Source of the DNA: Halichoerus grypus
Taxonomy: Eukaryota; Chordata; Mammalia; Carnivora; Phocidae
Direction: 5' to 3'
DNA length: 64,000 nucleotides
NCBI RefSeq assembly: GCF_964656455.1
Contig: NC_135720.1
Span: 105,102,696 to 105,166,695 of the forward strand
The translations under genes and the position numbers were made by a program. Below are positions 11,189 through 21,949 of the stretch, one piece after another; within the stretch, counting starts at the first letter, position 1, and each line of letters begins with the position of its first letter. The notes under the pieces were generated by a model that was not told where the DNA came from, ran no database searches, and was given only the letters and a program-made list of their open reading frames with translations.

Positions 11189-11536
11189 TGTTTTATAGGG
11201 CTACCACTCCCTTGTTATTTTAGTTTTTTCCCTCCAGGAAATTTCTGGCTATTCTTCCATATTTATTTTTCCAGATGAATTTATAACCATTTTGTCAAGT
11301 TATCTCAAAAAAAAAAAAATTCCGCTGAATGTATAGATTCCCTATGGGGACACTGATGTGCTTAAAATATTATTAACTTTTTATCCAAAAGCAGGGTCTC
11401 TCTTTCTCCATTTGTTGAAGTCTATGTTTATTTGGGTTTTATAGCTCTTTCCATGGATACCTGTATAGTTTTTTCTGTTTCATGTTATGATTTTGTTGCC
11501 TTTGTGGACGGGACCTTATTTCTTGTGTTTAGGAGA

Positions 11537-12279
11537 TCTTGTTTATTTATTTTTTTTTATTTTAATGACTTTATTTTTTTTAGTTTATTTTTTTTTAAGT
11601 TTTAATTTTAATCCCAGTTGGTTAACATACAGTGTTATAGTCTTTCCAGGTGTACAATTCAGCTCTTCCATACATTAGCCAGTGCTCATCACCTGTTACC
11701 CCGTTCCTCCCCCACCTCCTCTCTGGTAACCATCAGTTTGTTCTCTGTAGTTAAGAATCTGTTTCTTGGTTTGTCTCTCTTTCTTTTTTCCCCCCTTGCT
11801 CATTTGTTTTGTTATATTCCACACATGAGTGAAATCGTATGGTATTTGTCTTTTTCTGACTGACTTATTTCACTTAGCTTTATACTCTCTAGCTCCATCT
11901 ATGTTGTTGCAAATGGCAAGATTTCATTCTATTTTTTATGGCTGAGTAATATTCTATTGTATATACGCCACATCTTCTTTATCTATTCATCAGTCAACGG
12001 ACACTTGGGCTGCTTCCATATCTTGGCTATTGTAAATAATGCTGCAATAAACATAAGGGTGCATGTATCCCTTTGAATTAGTGTTTTTGTATTCTTTGGG
12101 TAAATACCCAGTACTGCAACTGCTGGATCATAGGGTAGTTCTATTTTTAACTTTCTGAGGAAACTCCATACTGTTATCCAGAGTGGCTGCACCAGTTTGC
12201 ATTCCCACCAACAGTGCAAGAGGGTTCCCCTTTCTCCACATCCTTGACAACCATCTGTTGTTTCTTATAGGTCTTGTTT
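11537..12279 (-). mobile_element. Younger L1 (antisense), 5'-truncated, nested in the old L1
   Basis: About 727 bp (11545-12271) match the complement of a carnivore L1 3' end: a T-rich tract, the ggttaacatacagtgttata 3'UTR, then the ORF2 C-terminus. A minus-strand frame at 11983-12219 reads [13 protein letters not shown] and LGIYPKNTK, typical of the ORF2 C-terminal Cys/His segment. Target copies tcttgttt lie at 11537-11544 and 12272-12279, and the old L1 resumes on both sides. It is too short to be active. Confidence 0.9.
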
Positions 12280-12677
12280 TTAAACTAGCTACCTTGCTAA
12301 ATTTTCTGGTTATTACTAAAAATTCCTTAGCTGATTATCTTAGAATATCCATGTATAGAATATCATTCAATGATAATATTTATGCTTTCTCCTTGTGATA
12401 TTTATATCTCTTATTTTATTCTTTTATCTAATTGCCTTGTCAAGTAATTCCAGAACAATGTCAAACAGTAGTGGTGATAGTTTATGGTGACAGCTGACAT
12501 CTGTCTTTAATATGGAACTACTTCTAGAGTCTCTCCATTCAACATGTTGGAGAAAAATCAATCTCTCTATTTTACATATTAAGATAGTGGGTTATGTTGA
12601 GTTTCCCAGTACTTGGCCATCTTGCTTTTCTGGAAGGAACTACACTTAGTCTTAATGTAGTCTGCTTTTATTGATAC

Positions 12678-12808
12678 ATTTTTTTTCTTTTCTTTTTTTT
12701 TTTAAGTTTTATTTTTTTAAGTAATCTCTATACCCAACATGGGGCTTGAACTCACGACCCCAAGATCAAGAGTTGTACACCCTTCCAACTGAGCCAGCCA
12801 GGTGCCCA
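12678..12808 (-). mobile_element. Older CAN SINE (antisense)
   Basis: A poly-T tract is followed by aagtaatctctatacccaac, ggggcttgaactcacgaccc, agatcaagagttgtacaccc and actgagccagccaggtgccc. The tgaactcacgacccc and gagccagcc variants mark an older CAN SINE subfamily than the elements at 7.8, 9.7 or 34.9 kb. No clear target duplication was found. Confidence 0.9.
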
Positions 12809-15194
12809 ACACAATTTTAATCTAGACACCCTTCCTTAGCTCAGAACTTCCTCCCTTGGAGATCATTCCTCCCTTGGAAGTAGAGGCACAAAAACAGGGT
12901 GGAGGTGAGATGGGAGTGTGGCCACAGGAAAGAACTGAAGCTCAGGATGTGGGCTCTCAGCTTCCTGTCCCCAAGGGAATGGGGATCTACAAGAGGCACC
13001 CCAAACCCCGGACTAAGAGTGGAAACAGAGCTGAGCAGGCGGCAGGGGGCTTTGGAAGAAAATCAGATACCCTTCTGCTTATCCCCAAAGATTTCTTGCC
13101 CCTTCACCCTCAGGGTTATCTCAAGCCCTAGTCTTTTGGGGGAGATATGGTTCTGAACGTTGGGCTTCTCTCAGGTTCATGGAATCGATGTAGGTATGGG
13201 TGGACATTCCCATGTTAGGGGAGGTGAGGCAGGCTAGATGAGTCCTGTGAAGCTGTTAAGAGATAAGGAAGATGTCCAGCCTGGTTTGGCCACAACCTTT
13301 GGACTTTACTCAGCAGCTTCGAGGAATAATCACTTATCCTCTCCACTCATCTTCTGCAGCGTCCCAAGGGCTGTTCTTTTGTCCTAAACATATAACTTTG
13401 TTCCACCCTCCCTCCATTTCCTGAGGCAGTTGTGGGGTCCTCTGGCCATGACCCTTTATCAGGAACCTGGCTGACTGCATCATCACCCTTGGGTGAACAT
13501 TGCTGTGCTCAGAGTTGGGGGAGAGTAGAGAGAAAAGGGAACTTTCCAGTGTGGGCCATGACAGGTATGGGGCATTGAGGTGGCTGAGGGCACCTACGTA
13601 GATGATGGGCTGAAGCCAGGTAACCAGAAAGAGACAAGAGGGCCCTTCTCTGAGCTGGCCTCCCTCTCCCAACTATGACAGTCAGCTCTAGGAGCATAAA
13701 AAGAACAAGTCCTTGATCCAGAATCTCCACATCCTCCAGACACACAAACTTCCTCTGGCCCTTCATTAACCCAGTCATTTAAGAGGAAGGGAAATTGTGC
13801 TTGTATATTACCTGGGTGGGTATAGACACATCCGTGCTCTTTTCTCATGAGAGAAGATCAACAGCATACAGACAGGTGAGGGAGTAAACTTGAGTTTCAG
13901 GCAAAGTGAAGAAGAGCATGGCCAGCCATTGATAGGAGGCCAGCAGGAGTGAATGGTGGGCGCCCCGCCCAGAGGCCCAGATTGAATGCAATGCCCTCTG
14001 GATGCTGATGATAACCATGAGGAGTAAAGGGTGTTGCTTTTGGTGCATCCCAGCACGGGCAACTGGAGCTAACCCCATTCCCCTGCCATTGGAGGTTGGT
14101 CAGCCGGAAAGGACACCTGCCATCAGACTGGAGCTCAGGATGGAAATCCAGCTTCTGGCAGGATGGCAAGAGTAAGTCAGACCCTGGCCTTGGGGGAGTC
14201 AGGACCCCTGTGGGCACTCGAGGCAGGGGCTTGGACAGAAAGAGGCAAGATGGGCCCTGGAGTTTGGACGTGGGGTTCCGGAACAAGGAGGAGCACAGGG
14301 AGAATGAAGAGCGTTTAGGGCATTTGAGTTGGCCACCAGCAGCCACAATACAAAAGGGCTTTTCTTAGAATCATCTTGCAAAATCATGATAGATTCTTGA
14401 CTATTGTGGCTTCCTGTGGAAAAGTAGGTACCACTGGAAGGTCCGGTAAGAGCCCTGGCGTGATTCTTACTCATTTCCAGTCTTCTCAATTTCTGCACCA
14501 GGCCTCGGGCCCTGGGGTGGGGGTGGGGGGGCGGGGAGCTGCTGGTAAACCCATCACAGATGTGTGGTGTGAGGCGGAGCCAAGGTAGCTAGGGACATGA
14601 CTACTTTTTGGAATAACAATGCAATTTCTTCAGAAAAGCCTTCTCCTTGGGGCAGACACCACCTGGTGTTAGCAGCTTAGAGAGACCAGAAGAAGTTGCT
14701 GGCAACTCAATAGCATTTCCTTCCCCGGTCTATGCTTTCCTCTGCCCAGCTGGGGGCTGGAAGCCAGGAAACTAGAGTCCCCCGCCAGTCAGTGAGAGGC
14801 CGCTCCACGAGATCTGGCAGGTGTAAGAGAAGCATCAATCACAGCATTGTTCTGGCAGCCCTGGGCAGGTGCGTGGGCTGCGGTAGATCGATTTTGGAGC
14901 AACCTTCGGGCATTTTCTCCACTTTGGTGCTGGAAGTTCAGGTGTCCTGTGGTTTTTCAGCAACTTCCTAAAAGCTAGCAGTGAACTTGATAGCCAGCAC
15001 TTCCACAGCTTTGTAAACACCTCACTCGCTGGACTAAGTCTCTTTCTGCTTGAAATACTTAGAGTGGTTTCCATGTTTGCTGGCTGACTGATACGACGAT
15101 CTTGCTGACCGTAACAATTTATAACCTGCTTATTTTCCCCTAATAATAGATCCTGAAGATAAATCTGTCTACAGGTCATTCAATAGTTTAAAAA
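12809..15194. other. Unique DNA with G4 motif
   Basis: No gene is recognised. A tandem doublet (ttcctcccttgga twice) lies near 12848-12880. Minus-strand frames at 13334-14346 show no domain. The G-quadruplex-type motif at 14514-14536 is listed separately. Confidence 0.4.
14514..14536 (+). other. G-quadruplex motif
   Basis: Four G-runs of 4, 5, 7 and 4 bases are separated by single bases (T, T, C). Loops of one base make this a strong predicted intramolecular G-quadruplex on the plus strand. Confidence 0.75.
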
Positions 15195-15475
15195 TATTTT
15201 TAAAAAAAAAAATCTGGGTTTCCATGGCTGCACGCTAGCTCATCGTACAGATATGTCATAATTTATTTAACCAGCTCCCTGTTGTTCAACAATTAGTTTG
15301 TGTCCTGTTTTTTACTTTTGTGAACCCACATTGTCAAGTACATCCTTGGCTATGAGTCTTTGTACACAGCCAAGAGTATTTACTTAGAAGTAAATATTCT
15401 TGAAGTGCAATTTTTAGTTAAAGGGCATTAACTTTTTAGAAGCTTTTATGCATATTTCCAGATAAGTCATCTGTG
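15195..15475 (-). mobile_element. Old L1 fragment (antisense)
   Basis: The order tttccatggctgcacgctag, tcataatttatttaaccagc, tccctgttgttcaacaatta, then agtgcaatttttagttaaag matches the complement of the end of L1 ORF2, as in the element at 9.9 kb. It is diverged and lacks a 3' tail. Confidence 0.75.
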
Positions 15476-15509
15476 TTTTATTCCCTTGGCCTTCAGGACA
15501 CCTCACTCT

Positions 15510-16690
15510 GCTGGTCCTCCCTCCACTTCTCTGGCTGTGCTTTCTGTCTCCTTGGTTGGTTCTTTCTTACCTCTCTGACTTCTAACCAGTGGAGAGCCCC
15601 CAGACTCAGTCCTCGATCATCTTCTCTTTTTCATCTGTGCGTATTCTCTTGGTAAATACTATTTGTATGCTGATGACTCCTTCATTTACACCTTAGGCCC
15701 ACGCCTTCCCCTGCACTCCAGACTTGTGGAGTCTGATTGCCTGCTCAACCCCTCCATCTGGATGTGTCCAATGGGAATAACAAAAACCTGCTTTCCCCAC
15801 AGTCTGACCCATTTCAGTCAGTGACAACTCCTTCCTCCAAGTTCTCCAGACCAAAGAACCTGGTAGACATCCTTGACGTCTCTTGAAACTTTGTGCAGTC
15901 CTTGAGAAATCCTATGAGCTCTAACTTCAGAATATATCCATAATCCCATCACTCGTCACCAGCTCTGCCTTCACCACCCATTCCAAGCTGCCATCTTATC
16001 TCCTAACCAGTCTCGCTGCCTCCCCCCCAGCTTAGTCTATTCTCAACACCAGCCACAGTGATCCCGTTCAAAGAGAAACCAGACCACATCACCCTTCTGC
16101 TCAGAACCCTCTGGTGGGTCCCCTCTCCCTCAGTAAAAGCCAGTATCCTCATAGTGGCCGGCAAAACCTTAATCAACCCCTGCCATTGTCTCTCTGATCT
16201 CCTCTTCCCACTCTGCCTACTCAATCTGCTCTGGCCACTTGAGTGCTCTGGCCACTTGAGCCTTCTGGCTCTTTCTCAAACATTCTAGTCAAGCACCCAT
16301 CTTGAGCCATTGCTCCTGCTGTCCCCTATGCCTGGAACACCTTCCCCAGATGTCCACATGGCAAGCTCCATCGCCTCCTCAGGTCTTAGGTCAAATCCTC
16401 AGTGAAGGCTTCTCTGACCACTCCCTGTCCCGCCCCCGTGTAAAATGACATCCCCTAACCACCTTGACACTCCCCATTTCCACTTTACTTTTCTCCATAG
16501 CTCCCATCACCATCGATCAAATATATAGAAAGAGAAAACTTATTTATTTTGTTTATTGTCTCCTCCTGTTAAAATTTTTCTTCCTCTTTGAGGGTGGGAA
16601 ATTTTGCCTGTGGGGCTCACTGATGTATCCCCTAAGGGAGTACTGAGAACAATAGGCACTGGATAAATATTTATAGGATGAATAAATGCA
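15510..16690 (+). mobile_element. L2 LINE (sense), long 3' portion
   Basis: About 1.2 kb follow the L2 3' consensus in order: atgctgatgactcc near 15668, tccatctggatgtgtccaat, acatccttgacgtctcttg, tctcctaaccagtctcgctg, ctattctcaacaccagccac, ctctggtgggtcccc, atgcctggaacaccttcccc, aggcttctctgaccac, and the 3' end actggataaatatttatagg. It is the longest L2 here. A 17-bp local duplication (ctctggccacttgag) at 16229-16260 is specific to this copy. Confidence 0.9.
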
Positions 16691-17059
16691 TTTGGTATTT
16701 TTCTTTTCTTTTTCTTTTTGCTAAAGGTTACACAGGAAGGGAAGAGTGAAGCTTGAATCTAGGACTTTGAGTCACAATATTTTTCATATTAAGCCAAACG
16801 TATACAATAACCTAATTAAGGGTGTGGGACTCATCCCCAAAGCCCTAAGGCTAGAAAGAGCTAGGGATTTCTTGATTTCTTTCTGTTGCTTCAGTTCCCT
16901 CCATGATGTTTTGGCCAAGTAATCATTTAACCTCTGTTGGAATATCTCCAGGGCTGGGGGCCTCACTGCTTCCAGAGTGAGGCTTTCAGACACCCAGGCA
17001 ATGCGTCATGCTGGGGAGCTGGGTGGCAGACAGTGTTAGGTGCCCACCAAACACCTATC
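16691..17059. other. Unique DNA
   Basis: No gene or clear repeat is recognised between the L2 and the LTR-like block. A T/C-rich tract lies at about 16700-16722. Confidence 0.4.
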
Positions 17060-17516
17060 CTCCCTGCCCTCCTTATACAATTCCAGTTCTCTTCAGGACA
17101 GCCATGTGTCCAGCAAAAGCTAGACTCCCCAGGCTGCTTCACAACTAGGGTGGGCCTGTGACATGGTTGTGGTGAACGAGATATAAGTGGAGATTGGGTG
17201 GTTTTCCTGATTAAAGGGGAGGGAGATTTTAGCAATGTGCTACTCTTCCCTTTCCCCTTTTCCTGCCTGGAATGTGGATGTGATGCCTGGAGGTCCAGCA
17301 GCCATTTTCTGAGTGTGAGGGGAAAGCCACAAGCTCAGACTGTGGGAAGGCAAGGGAGCCTGGGTTATGGAGGGCAGCATGGACGCATAACGTCAGTCTT
17401 GGCTGCTGCTAGTGCCGTGCTTCTCATTGTGAGAAGAAAATAAACCCTCCTTGGTTAAACTCGTGAAGTCAGGTTTCTGATACTTGCAGCTTAATGCAAT
17501 CCTAACCACTATAATG
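17060..17516 (+). mobile_element. LTR-like ancient repeat, family uncertain
   Basis: Motifs agctagactccccaggctgc, ctagggtgggcctgtgacat, aatgtggatgtgatgcctgg, a polyadenylation signal near 17440 (gaaaataaaccctcc) and the terminal aggtttctgatacttgcagc resemble a common mammalian LTR-type repeat with an AATAAA-bearing 3' part. I cannot name the family safely. No internal retroviral coding sequence is next to it. Confidence 0.55.
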
Positions 17517-17604
17517 ACCTAAGTGTTCTGCAAACAGGCAGGGTTTGGGTGACCCCTGAAGGCAGCCCCTAAGGAGCAGCCATCCCGCTCCATGTAGCTT
17601 GGTA

Positions 17605-17850
17605 ACCATAAGAGTTAACATGATGGGAGGTGTCCCACGGGGCAGGCCCTGCTCTAAGGCTTTACCTGATCAATTCACTTAGTCCTCAGAGTCAGCTGTG
17701 AGCTGAGTATTATTACTACCACCTACATTTCATAGAGGGGCCAGCTTAGACACAGACAGGTTAAAATAGCCCCTCCCAGGTCACGTACCTGGCCAGGGAT
17801 GGTGTGGAAACATCACCCCAGACAACCTGGGGCCAGAATCTGGGGCTGAG
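17605..17850 (-). mobile_element. MIR SINE (antisense)
   Basis: The segment contains ggcaggccctgctctaagg, cagagtcagctgtgagctg, tattattactaccacctaca, and cccctcccaggtcacgtacc in the order expected for reverse MIR. Divergence is high, with a weak core. The next bases (17880-17945, aagcacctcttatgtgc) recall the complement of an L2 3' end. Confidence 0.7.
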
Positions 17851-17945
17851 GCCCTCTGCCTTGTTGTGTGCGAGTTATGTATCTAAGCACCTCTTATGTG
17901 CAAAGCTGCCACTACAGAAATTTGAAAGGAAGAAAATATGGATAA

Positions 17946-18749
17946 AAATGCAAAAGAAACAAGAATATTGAAGATGACAGGATTTTCTCACACTGCCTTT
18001 TCCAGATCAATCTTGGGATGGGTGCTGTTCTCATACTCATCCACTCTGACTCTGGCCTTGTCCTCTCCTCCTCATCTTTCTGAAAACCTTCTGCGTGTCC
18101 CCAGAGAACCTAAGCTCTCTTTAACGGAATTGTATTATGGCCCAGGACCTATTTGTCTGGGGCAGGCCTCGCATGGGTGAGGTACGGGTGATGGAGACAG
18201 ATGGCAACCAGAGGAAGATTCGATTACCTGCTTCTTCCCAAAGCCGATCTGCCCTGTAAGTGTGTTATGGGCCGTTATTGATAGGCTTCCTCTTGGCTGC
18301 CGCTCGAAATGTGGTTTGTCTGTGACTCATTATATCCGCTGAAGTTCAGAGATGGATGAGCCGGGGCCCAGCTCAGAAGCCTAGGGAGGGGAAGGGAGGG
18401 AGGCAGCAGGAGATGTGTGCTGTGGGACAGGTTGGGGAGCCGGAGGTCAGCCAGGGCCAAGTAAGCACAGGGCAAGGGCTGTCTGGTGACACAAGGGACA
18501 GAAGATGGGGTCGGAAGATGTAGGGGCCTCAAATGCCAGGCTGAGAGGGCTGGTTTGCACGTGGATCGTCATAGGGAGCTATGGTAGTCTCTTGAGCAAG
18601 GAAAGTGACTGGTGAATATGGTTTTGGAGACAAGGGTGAGACTGGGATGGTTGGGACCCTTTGTCTGTCCCTCTGAGGAGGGCAGGGCATGGAGCCAGGG
18701 GCCTGGACTCACTGGGTTCAGACAGAGGCCAAAGGGAAACAGGGCAGGC
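17946..18749. other. Unique DNA, possible weak L2 trace
   Basis: No gene is seen. The stretch 18560-18660 (gggagctatggtagtctctt, gagcaaggaaagtgactgg) faintly resembles the complement of the L2 region about 600 bp from its 3' end, at low confidence. Confidence 0.35.
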
Positions 18750-18895
18750 ACGACAGACACTGTGTTAGCCTCACACTTGTGTTAAATCTCACTCAGTCCT
18801 TGAAGCAGGTCTATAAGGCATCTTGTGTAACAGTGTGGAAGTGGCAGGCCTGCAAGGATGAGTCATTGCCGGCTCACACAGGGGAGCGGAGGGCC
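18750..18895 (-). mobile_element. MIR-like fragment (antisense), diverged
   Basis: The pattern actgtgttagcctcacactt, ttgaagcaggtctataaggc and gccggctcacacagggg follows a reverse MIR, but the central gatgaggaaactgagg block is eroded. Confidence 0.5.
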
Positions 18896-19029
18896 AGCCC
18901 AGCCTAGCTCACGCCAGTGCCATGTTCTCTCCGCGCAACCACTCCCCCTGCCAGGGCTCAAGAGTCAAGGGCAAGAAACACCCGTTCGTCCCCACTCTTG
19001 CTGGCACTCTGAGCTCATCCCACCAGTGG

Positions 19030-19210
19030 CAACGGGCAGTTAGCCGCTGCTTCCTGAACACCACATGTTACACACAGCCTCTCTAATCCTGGTCAGGTTT
19101 GATGATCCCCATTTGACAAGTGAAGAAGTAGAGCTTAGAGAGGTCAATGGCCTGCCTGGACCACACAGCATAGCGTGTGTGTGTGAGGAGCTGAGCAGGG
19201 GTTCCGATGC
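19030..19210 (-). mobile_element. MIR SINE (antisense)
   Basis: The order ggtttgatgatccccatttg, acaagtgaagaagtagagct, tagagaggtcaatggcctgc, ctggaccacacagcatag is a clear reverse MIR core. Confidence 0.8.
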
Positions 19211-20019
19211 ACGCCTGCCTGCTTCCCTTCACCACACTGCGCCCCATTCCCAGACTCTGGCTTCTGTATTCCTGGACTCCATTCGCTCTAATCCTGGGAT
19301 TAGTGAGGAGGGGGAATTGGCAGAACAGCTCAGAACAAGCTCTTCAGCATGGAAACTTTCTCTGAGCATCCCCAGGCCTGCCTCCTCCCCGCCTCGTCTC
19401 CCTTTACGTGCAGGCCTGAGGCCCGGGGGGCCTGGGGAAGAGGGACTGTGGGCGGGGCTGGGGAGGGTCTGGGACCCATGGACACGTGGTGCCAGGCTAG
19501 AGCCCCGGACTTCCCACCCCTGGTTGTACAAGGTTGGTTATGGTGAGTTGGGGGAGGGAAGGGGACCCTGGTAAGTGGGGAGCATGTCCCTGCAGGAAGC
19601 CAAGAGTCTCGGAGGAGGACCAAGAATAACTGGGCCTTAGCTCAGCCCTAATCCCTCTGCACACATTCCCTTCCCTAAGGATTTTTCCTCAGAAAAATTT
19701 GTTTAATTTTCCCAGCTCAGAGACAATGAATGGAGGATTTAGGGTAGGGTGAGGATGGGTGATGGGGGAGGCCCGTGGAAAAGATGAACAAACGGAAAAC
19801 CAGTTTTTGATGTGCCCTCTCCTCCAGGAAGAAGCCGGGAATGCAGGCTGTCTGATTATAGGACTGGCATCACCCTGACCGGCCATATGATCAAAAGGCT
19901 TTAGCTGACTGTCTTGGCTAGTTTATTTTGTTGCATGTTCTCAGAATAGGAGACCCCAGAGACAGAAACTGCATGTGTCCAGCACAGGAAATCTTGTATG
20001 GGTGAGTGTAATTATTGTG
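19211..20019. other. Unique GC-rich DNA
   Basis: No gene is recognised. A 169-residue plus-strand frame begins inside the MIR at 19065 and continues to 19574, but it has no domain and starts in a transposon, so it is not called. Confidence 0.45.
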
Positions 20020-20125
20020 GTGGGATGGACAGTGACGGTGGTGGTCATGGTGGTGGAGGCCGTGGTGGGTGTGATGACGGTGGCAGTGTGGTGGTGACGG
20101 GGTTAGTCATGGTCATGGACGCCCT
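20020..20125. repeat. Degenerate GGT/GTGA-rich repeat
   Basis: The stretch is built from repeats of ggtggt, gtgacggtggt and catggtggtgg with interruptions. It looks like a decayed trinucleotide-derived array. Confidence 0.75.
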
Positions 20126-20189
20126 AATATCATGATGGGGTGGGGTGAGGTGGGCTGAGGGGTGGGCTTAGTAACCTGGCACATGGGGC

Positions 20190-20292
20190 CCATCCCAGGC
20201 CCATCTCTCTCTAGCAGTCATGCGGGCAAGTCAGCTTCTCTGGGTCTCACTTTCCTCATCTGAAAAATGGGAATAATGAGAACTATTGGTGG
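20190..20292 (+). mobile_element. MIR SINE fragment (sense)
   Basis: It contains gggcaagtcagcttctctgg, gtctcactttcctcatctga and aaaatgggaataatgagaac, the sense MIR core. The ends are missing. Confidence 0.85.
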
Positions 20293-21949
20293 AGTTCAGG
20301 GCTTGCCGGGGTGTGCCGTTCTGCTCCTTCTCCGGGGATTGTTTGGTCCTCCATCTGCCCTGGCTCCTTCCCTTCTGCCCACAGACTTCCTCCAGTAGTT
20401 CCCACTGGCTCTTCCCTTAATCACCATCACAATTCCTTCCTTCAGAGCCGCACACATTCTAAAAAAGAAGTTTATACACACTGCCTCTGCTTCCTGGCCT
20501 CCCACTCACTCCCTAACCCCTTCCCAGGAGCCTCTGGGTTCCCGCACTCTACGCAAACTGCTCTCAAAGTCAGCAGAGGCCTCCCCCACATCTCAGCCTC
20601 AACCTTTCAGGGAAAATGAGCCCTATAAACCCCTGGCTTCAAGAGAGCCTCTTGCCAGGGCCTTCAGGACCCACAGGGTTTACCTCCCCACCTCCTGGAA
20701 CTCATTCTGCTTCCCTCTGCCCCCAAAGCTCAGTGCTGTGCTGGCAGATGCCCCTCTCTGTACACTCTCCAGGGTCCTTTAGCTGCCCTGGTTCCAAGTC
20801 CAGTTGTGCACAAGCAGCTCCCAAGTCCATTTCTCTGGTCTGTCAGATCACCCAGCTCGAATCCCACTTCTGGCCACTGACTGGCCTTTTCTACTGGGCT
20901 CTCTTCAGCACGTTAGAGGAAGGCCATTCAGTGCTGAACTCAGTATGCTCTTCCCAGATCTATCTGCTCTCTCCCCAGCCTATCACCCCAGATCAAGCTT
21001 TTTACTCTTTATCCCTTTGTATAAATTTCTACCCATCCTCCAGGCCTGTTGTTTCCCTGGTCATGGCTCTTTAAACATGAACACAGAATCTAATTTTATT
21101 TCCAAAACATGAAACCAGCTCATCATTTAACTTTGTTCTTGATTAACCCTCTTTGGTCTTAAAACCAATAAATTATATAAATCTTGGATCTTTTTTTTTT
21201 TAACTCAGAAAAATAAACTCTGTTATGATAATCCACAACATATTATTCTGTTTGAATAAACTGTTGGCTTAAACCAAAACAAAACACCTTCTTAACACTA
21301 TTGCAAATGTCTTAGAAACTCCCCACATATCATTATGCTTGCTTTCAGAAATAGCAGACCAGGTAATATGGATTCACCTTCCTGCTGATGGCAACTAGAA
21401 ATGCTGTGTATTAAAAAACAAAACTGAAAATGAAACAACAAACTGAAGCATCTGGGCGCTGATAATACAACTAAGGTAGTGGGGAATTGTTGGGCTAGGA
21501 TTTGGAGGGGACTAGGGAGGTGAGTCTGCCTTCAGAAATGCCTTTCCTTTGGGACTGGGGGAAGCAATTGAGAGGCAGAAAGAATGATCAGGACTTCTGA
21601 GGGCCTCCTTGGGATAAGAGACAAGGCCTATCAAGAGGAGTGTTTGCTGAACTCTCTTACTTTGGGCTGGGACCCCAAAGGACTGCACCTGAGGAGTTAG
21701 GATGAACCAGAAGTAGACAGGTTCTCACAGGGGCTGCAGCTCTGCTTTGACTCATCTCAATTCCTGAAATTGGATTAAAGCGATCCAGTATTGCCATTGC
21801 CTTCAGGCTACTGTAAATCCTCTCTGGAAGAAGATAGCATCCTGGTGTTAGATCATTTCTACAAATGATTTTGCAACTACAGTGTCCAGAGCATACTGGT
21901 AAAAAAACCAAAACAAAAAAAAAATAAAAAAACCAAAAACCCCACAAAA
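20293..21949. other. Unique DNA becoming AT-rich to the right
   Basis: The left 350 bp is pyrimidine-rich, with weak similarity to L2 (ctctgcttcctggcctccca, aactgctctcaaagtcagc). From 21.1 kb it becomes AT-rich without an identifiable family, and an A-rich run occupies about 21901-21960. No gene is recognised. Confidence 0.35.

Larger units (their letters stand above)
9480..12665 (-). mobile_element. Old L1 (antisense), ORF2 and 3' end, interrupted five times
   Basis: A single ancient L1 can be followed leftward from its 3' end (gaggtagtatatatagaaag at 9570) through ttcactctatggctgtacta, ttgctctccagaatgtact, ggataaaatcctagaagtt and ctgatctgtctgtctgtgcc, out to the ctggaaggaactacac motif near 12635. 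All match the complement of L1 ORF2 and 3'UTR. It is split by two SINEs at 9598-9903, a mini-SINE at 10010, a SINE at 10970 and a younger L1 at 11545. Reading frames are destroyed. Confidence 0.85.
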
